Assembly (NCBI GenBank): GCA_944338165.1 | Contig: CALVLN010000004.1 | Coordinates: 81,529-145,528 of the forward strand | DNA: 64,000 nt | DNA from: an uncultured Clostridia bacterium | Lineage (GTDB): Bacteria > Bacillota > Clostridia > Christensenellales > Borkfalkiaceae | Direction: 5' to 3' | Shown here: piece by piece, positions 18,025 to 24,502 of the stretch | Layout: each line of letters starts with the position of its first letter | Numbering within the stretch: the stretch's first letter is position 1 | Notes under the pieces: generated by a model | What the model saw: the letters and a program-made list of their open reading frames with translations, nothing else | What the model was told of the DNA's origin: nothing | Database searches by the model: none | Translations under genes and position numbers: made by a program

Positions 18025-18722
18025 TGAAAAAACTCCTCTGCCGCCATGTTGAACATGAGCGGATCGTCCAGATGTGCAAAATGCCCGCAATCTTTCAGCA
18101 GGCGGAGACGGCTCCCCTTTACGCAGGCGTGAAAGAGCTCGGCGTCGGCGGGCGGCGTCTGCGTATCCTTCTCGCCGCAGACGAAGAGGACGGGCCGCGT
18201 GATCTTTGCCGCATCGGCGCGGAGGTCCTCGTTGACGATGCGCTTGAAGCTCTCGCGCATGAGCGGGGAAAGCGAACGGTACTCCTCGCTGCCGAACCTG
18301 CGTTCGGCGTAGGCGGGCGCGATCGAACGGACCATGCGGTACGCCTTCACGCGCAACCGGTAGGAAAGCGTGCGCCTGTGCACGATGCCCGCGCAGCCGC
18401 ACAAAACGGCGCGGTCGAACACGGGGCGGCGGGAAAGGCATTTGATGGCCACCCTGCCCCCGAAGGAATGCGCGATGACCAAGGGCTCGCTGATCCCCAT
18501 CTCACGCAAAAACCCTTCGGTGACGTCGCAATAATCCGCCACGGAATAGGGCCGCGGGATGGGCGCGCTCTCCCCGAACCCGGGGAAGTCAAACGCCGTC
18601 ACGCGGTAAAATCTGGAAAAGTACTTGATCTGCGGGTAAAAACTCTCTTTCCGGGCGAGGTAGCCGTGCAGAAACACGAGGTCCCTGCCGCTTCCCGCCT
18701 GCAAATAAGATATTCCCTTCAA
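18021..18722 (-). CDS. alpha/beta hydrolase
   Basis: Cytosolic alpha/beta hydrolase of 233 residues, substrate unknown. The oxyanion HG is at 19-20, nucleophile Ser86 in AHSFGGR, Asp186 in GEKDTQTP and His214 in GHFAHLD: a complete triad. The start is TTG at 18722, preceded by AGGAGC and overlapping the rimI stop (TTGA). Its place before murF and ddl raises a cell-wall link, but nothing in the sequence proves it. Confidence 0.88.
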   Translation of the reverse strand: MKGISYLQAGSGRDLVFLHGYLARKESFYPQIKYFSRFYRVTAFDFPGFGESAPIPRPYSVADYCDVTEGFLREMGISEPLVIAHSFGGRVAIKCLSRRPVFDRAVLCGCAGIVHRRTLSYRLRVKAYRMVRSIAPAYAERRFGSEEYRSLSPLMRESFKRIVNEDLRADAAKITRPVLFVCGEKDTQTPPADAELFHACVKGSRLRLLKDCGHFAHLDDPLMFNMAAEEFFQ

Positions 18723-19156
18723 ATAAGCTCCTTTTTCATCACGATGGCATCCTCGCCGTCGGGATAGTAGCGGGCGCGCGCATACAGCCCCGCAAAGCCG
18801 TTTTTGAGATAGAGCATCTGCGCAGGCGCATTGGAGACGCGAACCTCGAGAAAGACCCGCTTTGCGCCCTGCCGCTTGGCCTCCGCCAAAAGCGCGGACA
18901 AGATCTCCTGCCCCCTGCCGCAGCGGCGATAAAGTTCCGCCGTGGCGATCAGCAGCACTTCCGCTTCATCCAGAAGCCAGCTTATGCCCCCGTACGCCGC
19001 GATCCTGCCCCCCTCTTCGCTCAGAACGCCGTAAAAGCGCTCGGAAAGAAAACAGTCCGTAAGCGCGCGGCGGTTCCACGGCGCGGAGGGAAAACATTCG
19101 CGCTCCAAGCGCTCGATCTCGGAAAGATCTTCAAATTTCCAAGGCCTGAGATTCAT
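18719..19156 (-). CDS. rimI: ribosomal protein S18 alanine N-acetyltransferase
   Basis: GNAT enzyme that acetylates the N-terminal alanine of S18. 145 residues, family length. The acetyl-CoA loop region RRCGRGQEIL and the C-terminal FLEVRVSNAPAQMLYLKNGF (RimI signature) are present. The ATG overlaps the tsaB stop by four bases. The tsaE-tsaB-rimI order is the usual Gram-positive arrangement, although tsaD is not in the window. Confidence 0.93.
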   Translation of the reverse strand: MNLRPWKFEDLSEIERLERECFPSAPWNRRALTDCFLSERFYGVLSEEGGRIAAYGGISWLLDEAEVLLIATAELYRRCGRGQEILSALLAEAKRQGAKRVFLEVRVSNAPAQMLYLKNGFAGLYARARYYPDGEDAIVMKKELI

Positions 19157-19761
19157 TGACGGCGCTCCTCTGCCGAGGAACGGCGCAGATAGAGCGCGGA
19201 GAGCGCGTCTGCCCCGCAGCGCTCCCCCTGCCTGGCGAGCACGGCGCGGTACAGCCCCTCCGCGGGGTCGAGAAGATCGCAAACGAGGCAGCAAGGCTCC
19301 GCCGCCGCGAGGCGGTATTCCCCGCGCAGCGCTTCCGCCTCCGCCGCAGGCACGTAGCGGGGGGAAAGCGCGATCTTTTTGGAAGCGTCGTATGCGCAGA
19401 GATAAACGTACCCGTGCCCTGCGTCCGTCACGGCGGCGACGGGCCCGCTCTCTTCAGCGTATGCGACGACGTCGAACGAGGTGACGGCGAGCGCGGGCTT
19501 TGCGCAGCCAAAGCAAAGCCCCTTGACGGTGGCAATGCCGATGCGGATGCCCGTAAACGACCCGGGACCTACGACGGCGGCAAAAAAATCGCAGTCGGCG
19601 GGGGCCATGCCCGCCTCCGCGAGCGCCGCGTCGATCTCGTCCATCAACCGCACGGAATGGGAAAGGGCGCAGTCGGGCAGATACCGCCGCGTAAGCGCTC
19701 CGTCATGAAAGGCGAGCACCGTGAGATGCCTGCCGCTTGTATCGATGGCGAGAAAGTTCAA
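19153..19761 (-). CDS. tsaB: tRNA t6A synthesis protein TsaB
   Basis: Partner of TsaD/TsaE in making N6-threonylcarbamoyladenosine at tRNA position 37. 202 residues with the ASKHA-fold start NFLAIDTSGRHLTVL and VVGPGSFTGIRIGIATVKGL near residues 63-82. The start codon is TTG at 19761, overlapping the tsaE stop (TTGA). A GGGTGAT stretch precedes it as a possible ribosome-binding site. Confidence 0.94.
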   Translation of the reverse strand: MNFLAIDTSGRHLTVLAFHDGALTRRYLPDCALSHSVRLMDEIDAALAEAGMAPADCDFFAAVVGPGSFTGIRIGIATVKGLCFGCAKPALAVTSFDVVAYAEESGPVAAVTDAGHGYVYLCAYDASKKIALSPRYVPAAEAEALRGEYRLAAAEPCCLVCDLLDPAEGLYRAVLARQGERCGADALSALYLRRSSAEERRQ

Positions 19762-20159
19762 ATGCGTATCACCCGTTCCTTTTCCCCCGTCTTGACGAGG
19801 GTGATTTTTTTACAGCCTGCAGGCAGAAGCCCGCGGATGTTTTCGCTCCATTCGATGACGCAGACGCCGCCCGCGTCAAAATAATCGCACAGGCCCAGAC
19901 TTTCCGCCTGCGCCTCCGACGAAATGCGGTAACAATCGTAATGAAAGAGCTTGTCCCCGTAGCTGTTCATGTAAGCGTACGTGGGGCTTGTGACCTCCTC
20001 GCGGATGCCGAGCCCGCGGGCGATGCCCTTGGTAAGCGCCGTCTTCCCCGCGCCCATCTCTCCCTCGAGCAGCACGACGTCGCCGGGGCGCAGCGATTTT
20101 GCATACGCCTCCGCCCAGGCAATGGTCTCCTCTTCCGAATGTGAAATAAAATCAGCCAT
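19758..20159 (-). CDS. tsaE: tRNA t6A synthesis ATPase TsaE
   Basis: Small P-loop ATPase of the t6A complex. 133 residues with Walker A GEMGAGKT at 33-40 and the TSPTYAYMNSY switch segment after it. The ATG at 20159 has no ribosome-binding site; the TATAAT box of its promoter ends eight bases upstream, so a leaderless message is predicted. First gene of an operon running through tsaB, rimI, hydrolase, murF and ddl. Confidence 0.95.
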   Translation of the reverse strand: MADFISHSEEETIAWAEAYAKSLRPGDVVLLEGEMGAGKTALTKGIARGLGIREEVTSPTYAYMNSYGDKLFHYDCYRISSEAQAESLGLCDYFDAGGVCVIEWSENIRGLLPAGCKKITLVKTGEKERVIRI

Positions 20160-20167
20160 ACACGGAC

Positions 20168-20196
20168 ATTATACCGCATACGGCTGATTTTTGCAA
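20168..20196 (-). promoter_or_regulatory. tsaE operon promoter, predicted leaderless
   Basis: TTGCAA (20196-20191), 17-bp spacer, TATAAT (20173-20168). Only eight bases lie between the -10 box and the tsaE ATG. Confidence 0.78.
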
Positions 20197-20229
20197 TTCT
20201 TTTGAGAAAAAATTAGCAGTTCCGCCCGT

Positions 20230-20967
20230 TTATTCCCGCCCTGCATCCGGATCGACCTCCGCGGCGACGGAGCGCGATCCCGCAGCGGGCGTGACTTCCG
20301 CGCTTTGCCCGGCGCCGTTTTCCGCAGGTTGCGCTTTGGCGCGGTGCATGCGCTTTTCAAACTTATCGGACGTGATCTTGATGAAACGGGAGAGCGGTTT
20401 GTAGATCACGAATACGACGATGCTGATCCCGACGCTCTTGATGGCGTTAAAGGCAAGGACGTAGCCCCAGATGGAACGGAAGGCTTCCGCCGCATCCATG
20501 CTGCCCAAAAAGCCCATGGCGCCGAAGAAGGGGAAGTTGATGTAGCGGTTGACGATCAGGCTGACGCCGATCTGGATGACGCAGGCGAGCGCGAGGTAGA
20601 GCACGACCCACCACTTCCCCTTTCGGAAACGATACGCGATGGCAGGCAGGATGACGTAAGCCGCCGACATGATGAGGTTTGCCACCTCCCCCACGCCCGC
20701 CGTCGACGAATCGAGCAGGCAAAGCGCTTCCTTGATCGCGATGGAGACGAGCGCCTCCACGGGGCCGAAGATAAAGCCCTCGATGATGAAAAACAAGTTT
20801 GCAAAATCAAACTTCAGCTGGTTGGCAAGCGGGACGCCGGGGAAAATGGCGAACTCCAGAAACGTCACCACGTACGCGAGCGCCGTAAAGATCGCCATGT
20901 AGGCGATGCGCGGCGCCGAAAAGTGTTCCCGCAAGACGCGCAGAAACCTGCTCTCTTTTTCTTCCAT
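20230..20967 (-). CDS. ribU: riboflavin ECF transporter S component RibU
   Basis: Membrane substrate-binding subunit for riboflavin uptake; it works with shared ECF energising modules encoded elsewhere. 245 residues, five or six membrane helices, with FDFANLFFIIEGFIFGPVEA resembling the RibU loop 1 region and an unusual 40-residue hydrophilic C-terminal tail. AAGGAG precedes the ATG by nine bases. An FMN riboswitch and terminator upstream confirm flavin-linked control. Confidence 0.9.
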   Translation of the reverse strand: MEEKESRFLRVLREHFSAPRIAYMAIFTALAYVVTFLEFAIFPGVPLANQLKFDFANLFFIIEGFIFGPVEALVSIAIKEALCLLDSSTAGVGEVANLIMSAAYVILPAIAYRFRKGKWWVVLYLALACVIQIGVSLIVNRYINFPFFGAMGFLGSMDAAEAFRSIWGYVLAFNAIKSVGISIVVFVIYKPLSRFIKITSDKFEKRMHRAKAQPAENGAGQSAEVTPAAGSRSVAAEVDPDAGRE

Positions 20968-21015
20968 ACCGAAAAACTCCTTAAAAAATTTTTTGATCGG
21001 CTATTCTTCGGCAAG

Positions 21016-21042
21016 AAAACGCGCCCCCACTCAGGGGGCGCG
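21016..21042 (-). terminator. FMN-riboswitch expression-platform terminator
   Basis: CGCGCCCCC / GGGGGCGCG stem with a 5-nt loop followed by TTTTC on the minus strand, between the aptamer and ribU. Ligand-bound aptamer should favour this hairpin and stop transcription. Confidence 0.85.
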
Positions 21043-21058
21043 GAAAAAACACCTTTCC

Positions 21059-21168
21059 TTCTTTTTCCATCCGGACTATACCGTCGGTACGGGAATCACA
21101 CCCGTTCGGGAGCTCGCGCTCTTCGCAGACTTTACTGCCGGTGGAGACTTTCACTCCGCCCCAAAGAA
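21059..21168 (-). promoter_or_regulatory. FMN riboswitch (RFN element)
   Basis: The minus strand carries the conserved FMN aptamer pieces in order: GGGGCGGAGTGAAAGTCTCC, ACCGGCAGTAAAGTCTGCGA, GAGCTCCCGA, GGTGTGATTCCCGTACCGAC and GGTATAGTCCGGATGG. P1 closes through AAAGAA/TTCTTT at the two ends. It controls ribU. Confidence 0.95.
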
Positions 21169-21183
21169 TATTCGATTGTCTGT

Positions 21184-21212
21184 ATTATACGCCCGCGCCT
21201 TTATACTGTCAA
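21184..21212 (-). promoter_or_regulatory. promoter of the FMN-riboswitch/ribU transcript
   Basis: TTGACA (21212-21207), 17-bp spacer, TATAAT (21189-21184): perfect consensus on the minus strand. The -35 box overlaps the stop codon of the small 64-residue gene. Confidence 0.9.
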
Positions 21213-21403
21213 GCGTTTTCCGTCTCCTTCCTGCAAATTTGCCGCAGCGCGAGGGCAAAGCATTCCCCGTGCGGGAAGCGCAGCATGAGCTCGTTCCCCC
21301 GCTTTTGCACGGCGGCGACGAATTCATCCCGAATGACGATGCGGAGCTCCTCCAGCAGCTCCTCCGCCGTGATCCCGCCTTCCTTCAATGCCTCATGTTT
21401 CAT
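21209..21403 (-). CDS. small hypothetical protein under HTH control
   Basis: 64 residues, not recognised. Charged, probably helical N-terminal half and a basic, cysteine-containing C-terminal half. AAGGAGG lies six bases before the ATG, so translation is likely. Its promoter holds a 15-bp palindrome between the -35 and -10 boxes, and a divergent HTH regulator gene begins on the other side. It could be a toxin-like or regulatory partner, but there is no sequence evidence for either. Confidence 0.65.
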   Translation of the reverse strand: MKHEALKEGGITAEELLEELRIVIRDEFVAAVQKRGNELMLRFPHGECFALALRQICRKETENA

Positions 21404-21420
21404 CTTTTGCCTCCTTGGAT

Positions 21421-21474
21421 ATAGTTTATAACTGTATTTTCCCCATTTTACAGTTTTAAACTGTATCCTGTCAA
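21421..21474 (-). promoter_or_regulatory. promoter with two palindromic operators
   Basis: TTGACA (21474-21469), 18-bp spacer, TAAAAT (21450-21445) on the minus strand. The perfect palindrome ACAGTTTTAAACTGT fills 21450-21464, inside the spacer. A related copy ATAGTTTATAACTGT is at 21421-21435, 29 bp away centre to centre. Likely operators for the divergent HTH protein. Confidence 0.7.
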
Positions 21475-21492
21475 GTATCGGGGGACACTGTC

Positions 21493-21699
21493 ATGCAAGA
21501 ATTATACCGGATCGCCCAAAATCTCAAGCGGCTGCGGCAAGAATGCGGCTATACGCAGTCGTACGTGGCGGAGCGCATCGGCATCCGCTATCAGTCGTAC
21601 CACGCCTATGAAGCGGGAACGACCGTGCCGACTTTGAGAAACTTCATTGCGCTTGCAAAGCTTTACGACGTCCCGTTGGACGAGCTCATCGCACCGTGA
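21493..21699 (+). CDS. XRE-family HTH regulator
   Basis: 68-residue single-domain Cro/CI-type DNA-binding protein. The helix-turn-helix is RQECGYTQSYVAERIGI through YQSYHAYEAGTTVPTL at residues 14-46. GGGGGA precedes the ATG by about seven bases. It is divergent from the 64-residue gene and close to two palindromic sites, so it probably represses that gene and itself. It ends at a bidirectional terminator. Confidence 0.9.
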   Translation: MQELYRIAQNLKRLRQECGYTQSYVAERIGIRYQSYHAYEAGTTVPTLRNFIALAKLYDVPLDELIAP

Positions 21700-21711
21700 C
21701 GCTTCCGATGC

Positions 21712-21749
21712 AAAAGGGGCGGGCGGCAACATTGCCGCCCGCCCCTTTT
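21712..21749. terminator. bidirectional terminator between two HTH genes
   Basis: Perfect 18-bp stem (left arm starts AAAAGGGGCGGGCGG, right arm ends CCGCCCGCCCCTTTT) with a 2-nt loop. It serves both convergent HTH genes. Confidence 0.92.
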
Positions 21750-21957
21750 ATTGCGTCTCATCGGGAAGATATTCTATGATATCTTCTACCCGGCATTGCA
21801 GGATCTTACAGAAGTCGTCGATCTTTGCCGTACTGATCCCGCCGCCCTTGCGCATCCGCGAAATGGTGGCGCTGCTGATCCCGTACGTATTGATAAGCGT
21901 ATAGGTGCTCTCCCCCCGCTCCCTGATCGTTCTCCAAAAAGGCGCATAGCTGATCAT
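21748..21957 (-). CDS. second XRE-family HTH regulator
   Basis: 69-residue Cro/CI-like protein starting MISYAPFWRTIRERG. The HTH is STYTLINTYGISSATISRMRKG, residues 16-37. The ATG at 21957 is chosen because a TACAAT -10 box ends six bases upstream, which gives a leaderless message; an ATG 14 codons further upstream would lie inside the promoter. It faces a zinc-ribbon membrane protein gene across a 20-bp palindrome that probably is its operator. Confidence 0.88.
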   Translation of the reverse strand: MISYAPFWRTIRERGESTYTLINTYGISSATISRMRKGGGISTAKIDDFCKILQCRVEDIIEYLPDETQ

Positions 21958-21963
21958 ATTTTT

Positions 21964-22014
21964 ATTGTATGCTATGAGCATTTTCTTGACAATAGTCATA
22001 TTTATGACTATAAT
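21964..22014. promoter_or_regulatory. overlapping divergent promoters with a shared operator
   Basis: Plus strand: TTGACA (21986-21991), 17 bp, TATAAT (22009-22014). Minus strand: TTGTCA (21992-21987), 17 bp, TACAAT (21969-21964). The two -35 boxes occupy the same bases on opposite strands. The palindrome ATAGTCATA TT TATGACTAT at 21992-22011 fills the plus-strand spacer. Binding there would block the plus promoter and touch the regulator's own -35 box. Confidence 0.85.
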
Positions 22015-22038
22015 AGAGAAAAAAGGAGGAAATCAACC

Positions 22039-22377
22039 ATGTTTTGCAGGAATTGCGGGAAGGCGATCGACGACAGAGCCGTGATCTGTCCGCACTGCGG
22101 CGTACCCGTCCGTCAGGAAGCGCCGCGCAATAAGCTGGGCTTCGGGCTGTGCATCGCGGGGTTCGTCCTCTCGCTGCTCTCGCTCTGGCTGGGCGTATAC
22201 TACTGCGTCGCTTCGATCGTCGCCATCGTATTGAGCGCAATCGGCATGAACATAGCCAAAAAGAACGGGGACAGCCACGGACTGGGCACGGCGGGGCTCG
22301 TCATCGGCATCGTCTCCCTCGTCCTATGGATCATCGTCCTCGCCGCCGTAGCCTCTGCAGTCAACGCCATACTATAA
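22039..22377 (+). CDS. zinc-ribbon membrane protein (DUF4190-like)
   Basis: 112 residues. An N-terminal zinc ribbon FCRNCGKAIDDRAVICPHCG carries four cysteines (3, 6, 17, 20). Two membrane helices follow at about 33-68 and 85-112, the layout of DUF4190-type small proteins. Function unknown; such proteins are often membrane stress or sensing accessories. AAGGAGGA precedes the ATG by eight bases. Driven by a consensus promoter whose spacer is a palindromic operator. Confidence 0.82.
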   Translation: MFCRNCGKAIDDRAVICPHCGVPVRQEAPRNKLGFGLCIAGFVLSLLSLWLGVYYCVASIVAIVLSAIGMNIAKKNGDSHGLGTAGLVIGIVSLVLWIIVLAAVASAVNAIL

Positions 22378-22404
22378 CACGGCATGACCATATCGCATTC
22401 AAAC

Positions 22405-22446
22405 AAAAAATACCCCCGCCCGCAGGTTGCGGTCGGGGGTATTTTT
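22405..22446. terminator. bidirectional terminator
   Basis: AAAAAATACCCCCG... paired with CGGGGGTATTTTTT, about 20-bp stem with one mismatch and a short loop. It separates the zinc-ribbon gene and glyA, which converge. Confidence 0.9.
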
Positions 22447-22451
22447 TTTCG

Positions 22452-23702
22452 TTACATGACGTCGTGTTCGTAGATGGGGAAACGCGCGCAGAGCGCCGCC
22501 ACGCGGGCGGAGACCTCCTCGACGGCGTCCTCCTTTTTGCGGATGACCGCGGTGACGAGATCAGCGATCTCCGCCGCCTCCGCCTCCTTCATGCCGCGCG
22601 AAGTGATGGCGGGCGTGCCGATGCGGACGCCGCTGGTGACGAAGGGCGAAGTCGTCTCAAACGGGATGGTGTTCTTATTCGCCGTGATGTGCGCGCGGTC
22701 CAATAGCGCTTCCAATTCCTTGCCCGTCATGCCCTCCTTGCGCAGATCGACGAGCATGAGGTGATTGTCCGTTCCGCCGGAGACGAGGCGCACGCCGTTT
22801 TCGGTGAAGCGCTTCGCCATGACCGCCGCGTTGCGCACGATCTGCGCCTGATACGCCTTGAACTCGGGGGAAAGCGCCTCCCGGAACGCGACCGCCTTGG
22901 CGGCGATGACGTGCATGAGCGGGCCGCCCTGCGTGCCGGGGAAGATGGCCTTGTCGATCGCTTTGCCGTACCGTTCCTTGCACATGATGGCGCCGCCGCG
23001 GGGGCCGCGCAGCGTCTTGTGCGTGGTGGTGGTGACGAAATCGGCATACGGCACCGGGGAAGGATGAAGCCCCGCCGCCACCAGGCCCGCAATGTGCGCG
23101 ATGTCTACCATCATGAGCGCGCCCACCTTGTCGCAGATGGCGCGGATGCGGGCGAAATCGATGGTGCGCGGGTACGCGCTCGCACCCGAGACGATGAGCT
23201 TGGGCTTGCAGGAAAGCGCGATCTTTTCCATCTCGTCGTAATCGATGGTCTCCGTCGCTTCCGACACGCCGTAGGGCACGATGTTGAAATACACGCCCGA
23301 AATGTTGACGGGCGAGCCGTGGGTGAGATGCCCGCCGTGGGAGAGATTCATGCCCATGATCGTATCGCCGGGCTTTAACGCGGCAAAATAGACGGCAAAA
23401 TTTGCCTGTGCGCCGCTGTGCGGCTGCACGTTGCAGTATTCGCAGCCGAACAGCTGCTTTAAGCGGTCGCGGGCAAGATCTTCCGCCACGTCCACGAACT
23501 GACAGCCGCCGTAATAGCGTTTCCCGGGATACCCTTCCGCATACTTGTTGGTAAAATGGCTGCCCATCGCCGCCATGACGGCGGGGGAAACGATGTTTTC
23601 ACTGGCAATGAGTTCGAGATTGCCGCGCTGACGCGCCAGTTCCTGCTCCATTGCCGCGCAAAGTTCGGGATCCGCCCTGCGGATACAGCTGAGATCGATC
23701 AT
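22452..23702 (-). CDS. glyA: serine hydroxymethyltransferase
   Basis: PLP enzyme that interconverts serine and glycine and loads one-carbon units on tetrahydrofolate. 416 residues, full length. The PLP lysine is Lys229 in [11 protein letters not shown], and [10 protein letters not shown] near the N-terminus is the substrate-binding region. AAGGTG precedes the ATG. Monocistronic, with its own promoter and terminator. Confidence 0.97.
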   Translation of the reverse strand: MIDLSCIRRADPELCAAMEQELARQRGNLELIASENIVSPAVMAAMGSHFTNKYAEGYPGKRYYGGCQFVDVAEDLARDRLKQLFGCEYCNVQPHSGAQANFAVYFAALKPGDTIMGMNLSHGGHLTHGSPVNISGVYFNIVPYGVSEATETIDYDEMEKIALSCKPKLIVSGASAYPRTIDFARIRAICDKVGALMMVDIAHIAGLVAAGLHPSPVPYADFVTTTTHKTLRGPRGGAIMCKERYGKAIDKAIFPGTQGGPLMHVIAAKAVAFREALSPEFKAYQAQIVRNAAVMAKRFTENGVRLVSGGTDNHLMLVDLRKEGMTGKELEALLDRAHITANKNTIPFETTSPFVTSGVRIGTPAITSRGMKEAEAAEIADLVTAVIRKKEDAVEEVSARVAALCARFPIYEHDVM

Positions 23703-23731
23703 ATCGCACCTTCCTTGACGTTGTTTTCCCC

Positions 23732-23760
23732 ATTATATCACAAATACGCGCGTTCGGCAA
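23732..23760 (-). promoter_or_regulatory. glyA promoter
   Basis: TTGCCG (23760-23755), 17-bp spacer, TATAAT (23737-23732) on the minus strand. The leader is about 25 nt; no purine-type riboswitch fits in it. Confidence 0.75.
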
Positions 23761-23870
23761 GGCTTTGCGCGGAGAAAACTGCATGCTCCGTTCTGCAAGG
23801 GCGTGACCCCTTTATGCACGGCGCGGCCGAAAAAATTTTCATCATGCCGAAAAAAATTCACGCTGTCCCC

Positions 23871-23899
23871 TTGAAAATATTCTTACGGTATGCTATAAT
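23871..23899 (+). promoter_or_regulatory. promoter of the YbjN gene
   Basis: TTGAAA (23871-23876), 17-bp spacer, TATAAT (23894-23899). AAAAGGAGG follows before the ATG at 23924. Confidence 0.85.
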
Positions 23900-23923
23900 G
23901 GTTTCAAAAGGAGGATTTGATCC

Positions 23924-24400
23924 ATGTTTTTTTCATCCAATAACCCTGCAAAGGCTGCATTTGACCTCGTTGTAAAGACCTTCAAGAAAAACAAATGGAA
24001 GTACGAAGCCAACAAGGACAAACTGCAGGTCAAGACCATCTTCTCGGGCGACGACCTCGACATGACGCTGTACATCAGCATCGACGAAGACAGAGACCTT
24101 CTGCGCATCTATTCGTTCCTGCCGGAAGATTTCCCCAGCGACAAGATCGCGCTCGGCGCGTTTGCCACCGCAGCCGTCAACTGGAAGATCGCCAACGGCA
24201 CCTTCGACTACGACGTGTCCGACGGTACGGTCATGTTCCGCGTCGTCAACTCGTTCCGCAACTGCCCGATGAGCATGGAGATCATCGACTATCTCGTGCA
24301 CATCACCGTCGGCACCGTGGACGAATACAACGACAAGCTCGTCGACCTTGCAAAGGGCAGAATGACGCTGGACCAGTTCATGTCCGCCATCAACAACTAA
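23924..24400 (+). CDS. YbjN-domain protein
   Basis: 158-residue cytosolic protein of the YbjN fold (alpha/beta, related to type III secretion chaperones). YbjN proteins affect stress and motility in enterobacteria by unknown means. The pattern LRIYSFLPEDFPSDKIALGAFATAAVNWKIANGTFDYD is the recognisable middle part; residues 60-97. Strong promoter, strong ribosome-binding site and tandem terminators suggest high expression. It stands alone. Confidence 0.75.
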   Translation: MFFSSNNPAKAAFDLVVKTFKKNKWKYEANKDKLQVKTIFSGDDLDMTLYISIDEDRDLLRIYSFLPEDFPSDKIALGAFATAAVNWKIANGTFDYDVSDGTVMFRVVNSFRNCPMSMEIIDYLVHITVGTVDEYNDKLVDLAKGRMTLDQFMSAINN

Positions 24401-24407
24401 ACGATTT

Positions 24408-24439
24408 TCCGCCCGCAGCCTCTGCGGGCGGCTTTTTTT
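24408..24439 (+). terminator. first terminator after the YbjN gene
   Basis: CGCCCGCAG / CTGCGGGCG stem with a 3-nt loop, then GC and seven T residues on the plus strand. Confidence 0.88.
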
Positions 24440-24485
24440 GCAACGGGGCATGTCCGCTTCTTCGGACATGCCCCGTTGCTTTTTT
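24440..24485 (+). terminator. second, long terminator built from inverted CGGACATG words
   Basis: A perfect 17-bp stem (GCAACGGGGCATGTCCG / CGGACATGCCCCGTTGC) with a 6-nt loop and six T residues on the plus strand. The stem is two inverted copies of CGGACATGCCCC, a word that is over-represented in the window. No T-run exists on the minus strand. Confidence 0.85.
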
Positions 24486-24502
24486 CATTCCTTCGATCTA
24501 CG

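Noticed and set aside
24440..24485. Terminator for the VWA lipoprotein on the minus strand
   Set aside because: On the minus strand the stem is followed by A residues, not T residues, so it works only on the plus strand.
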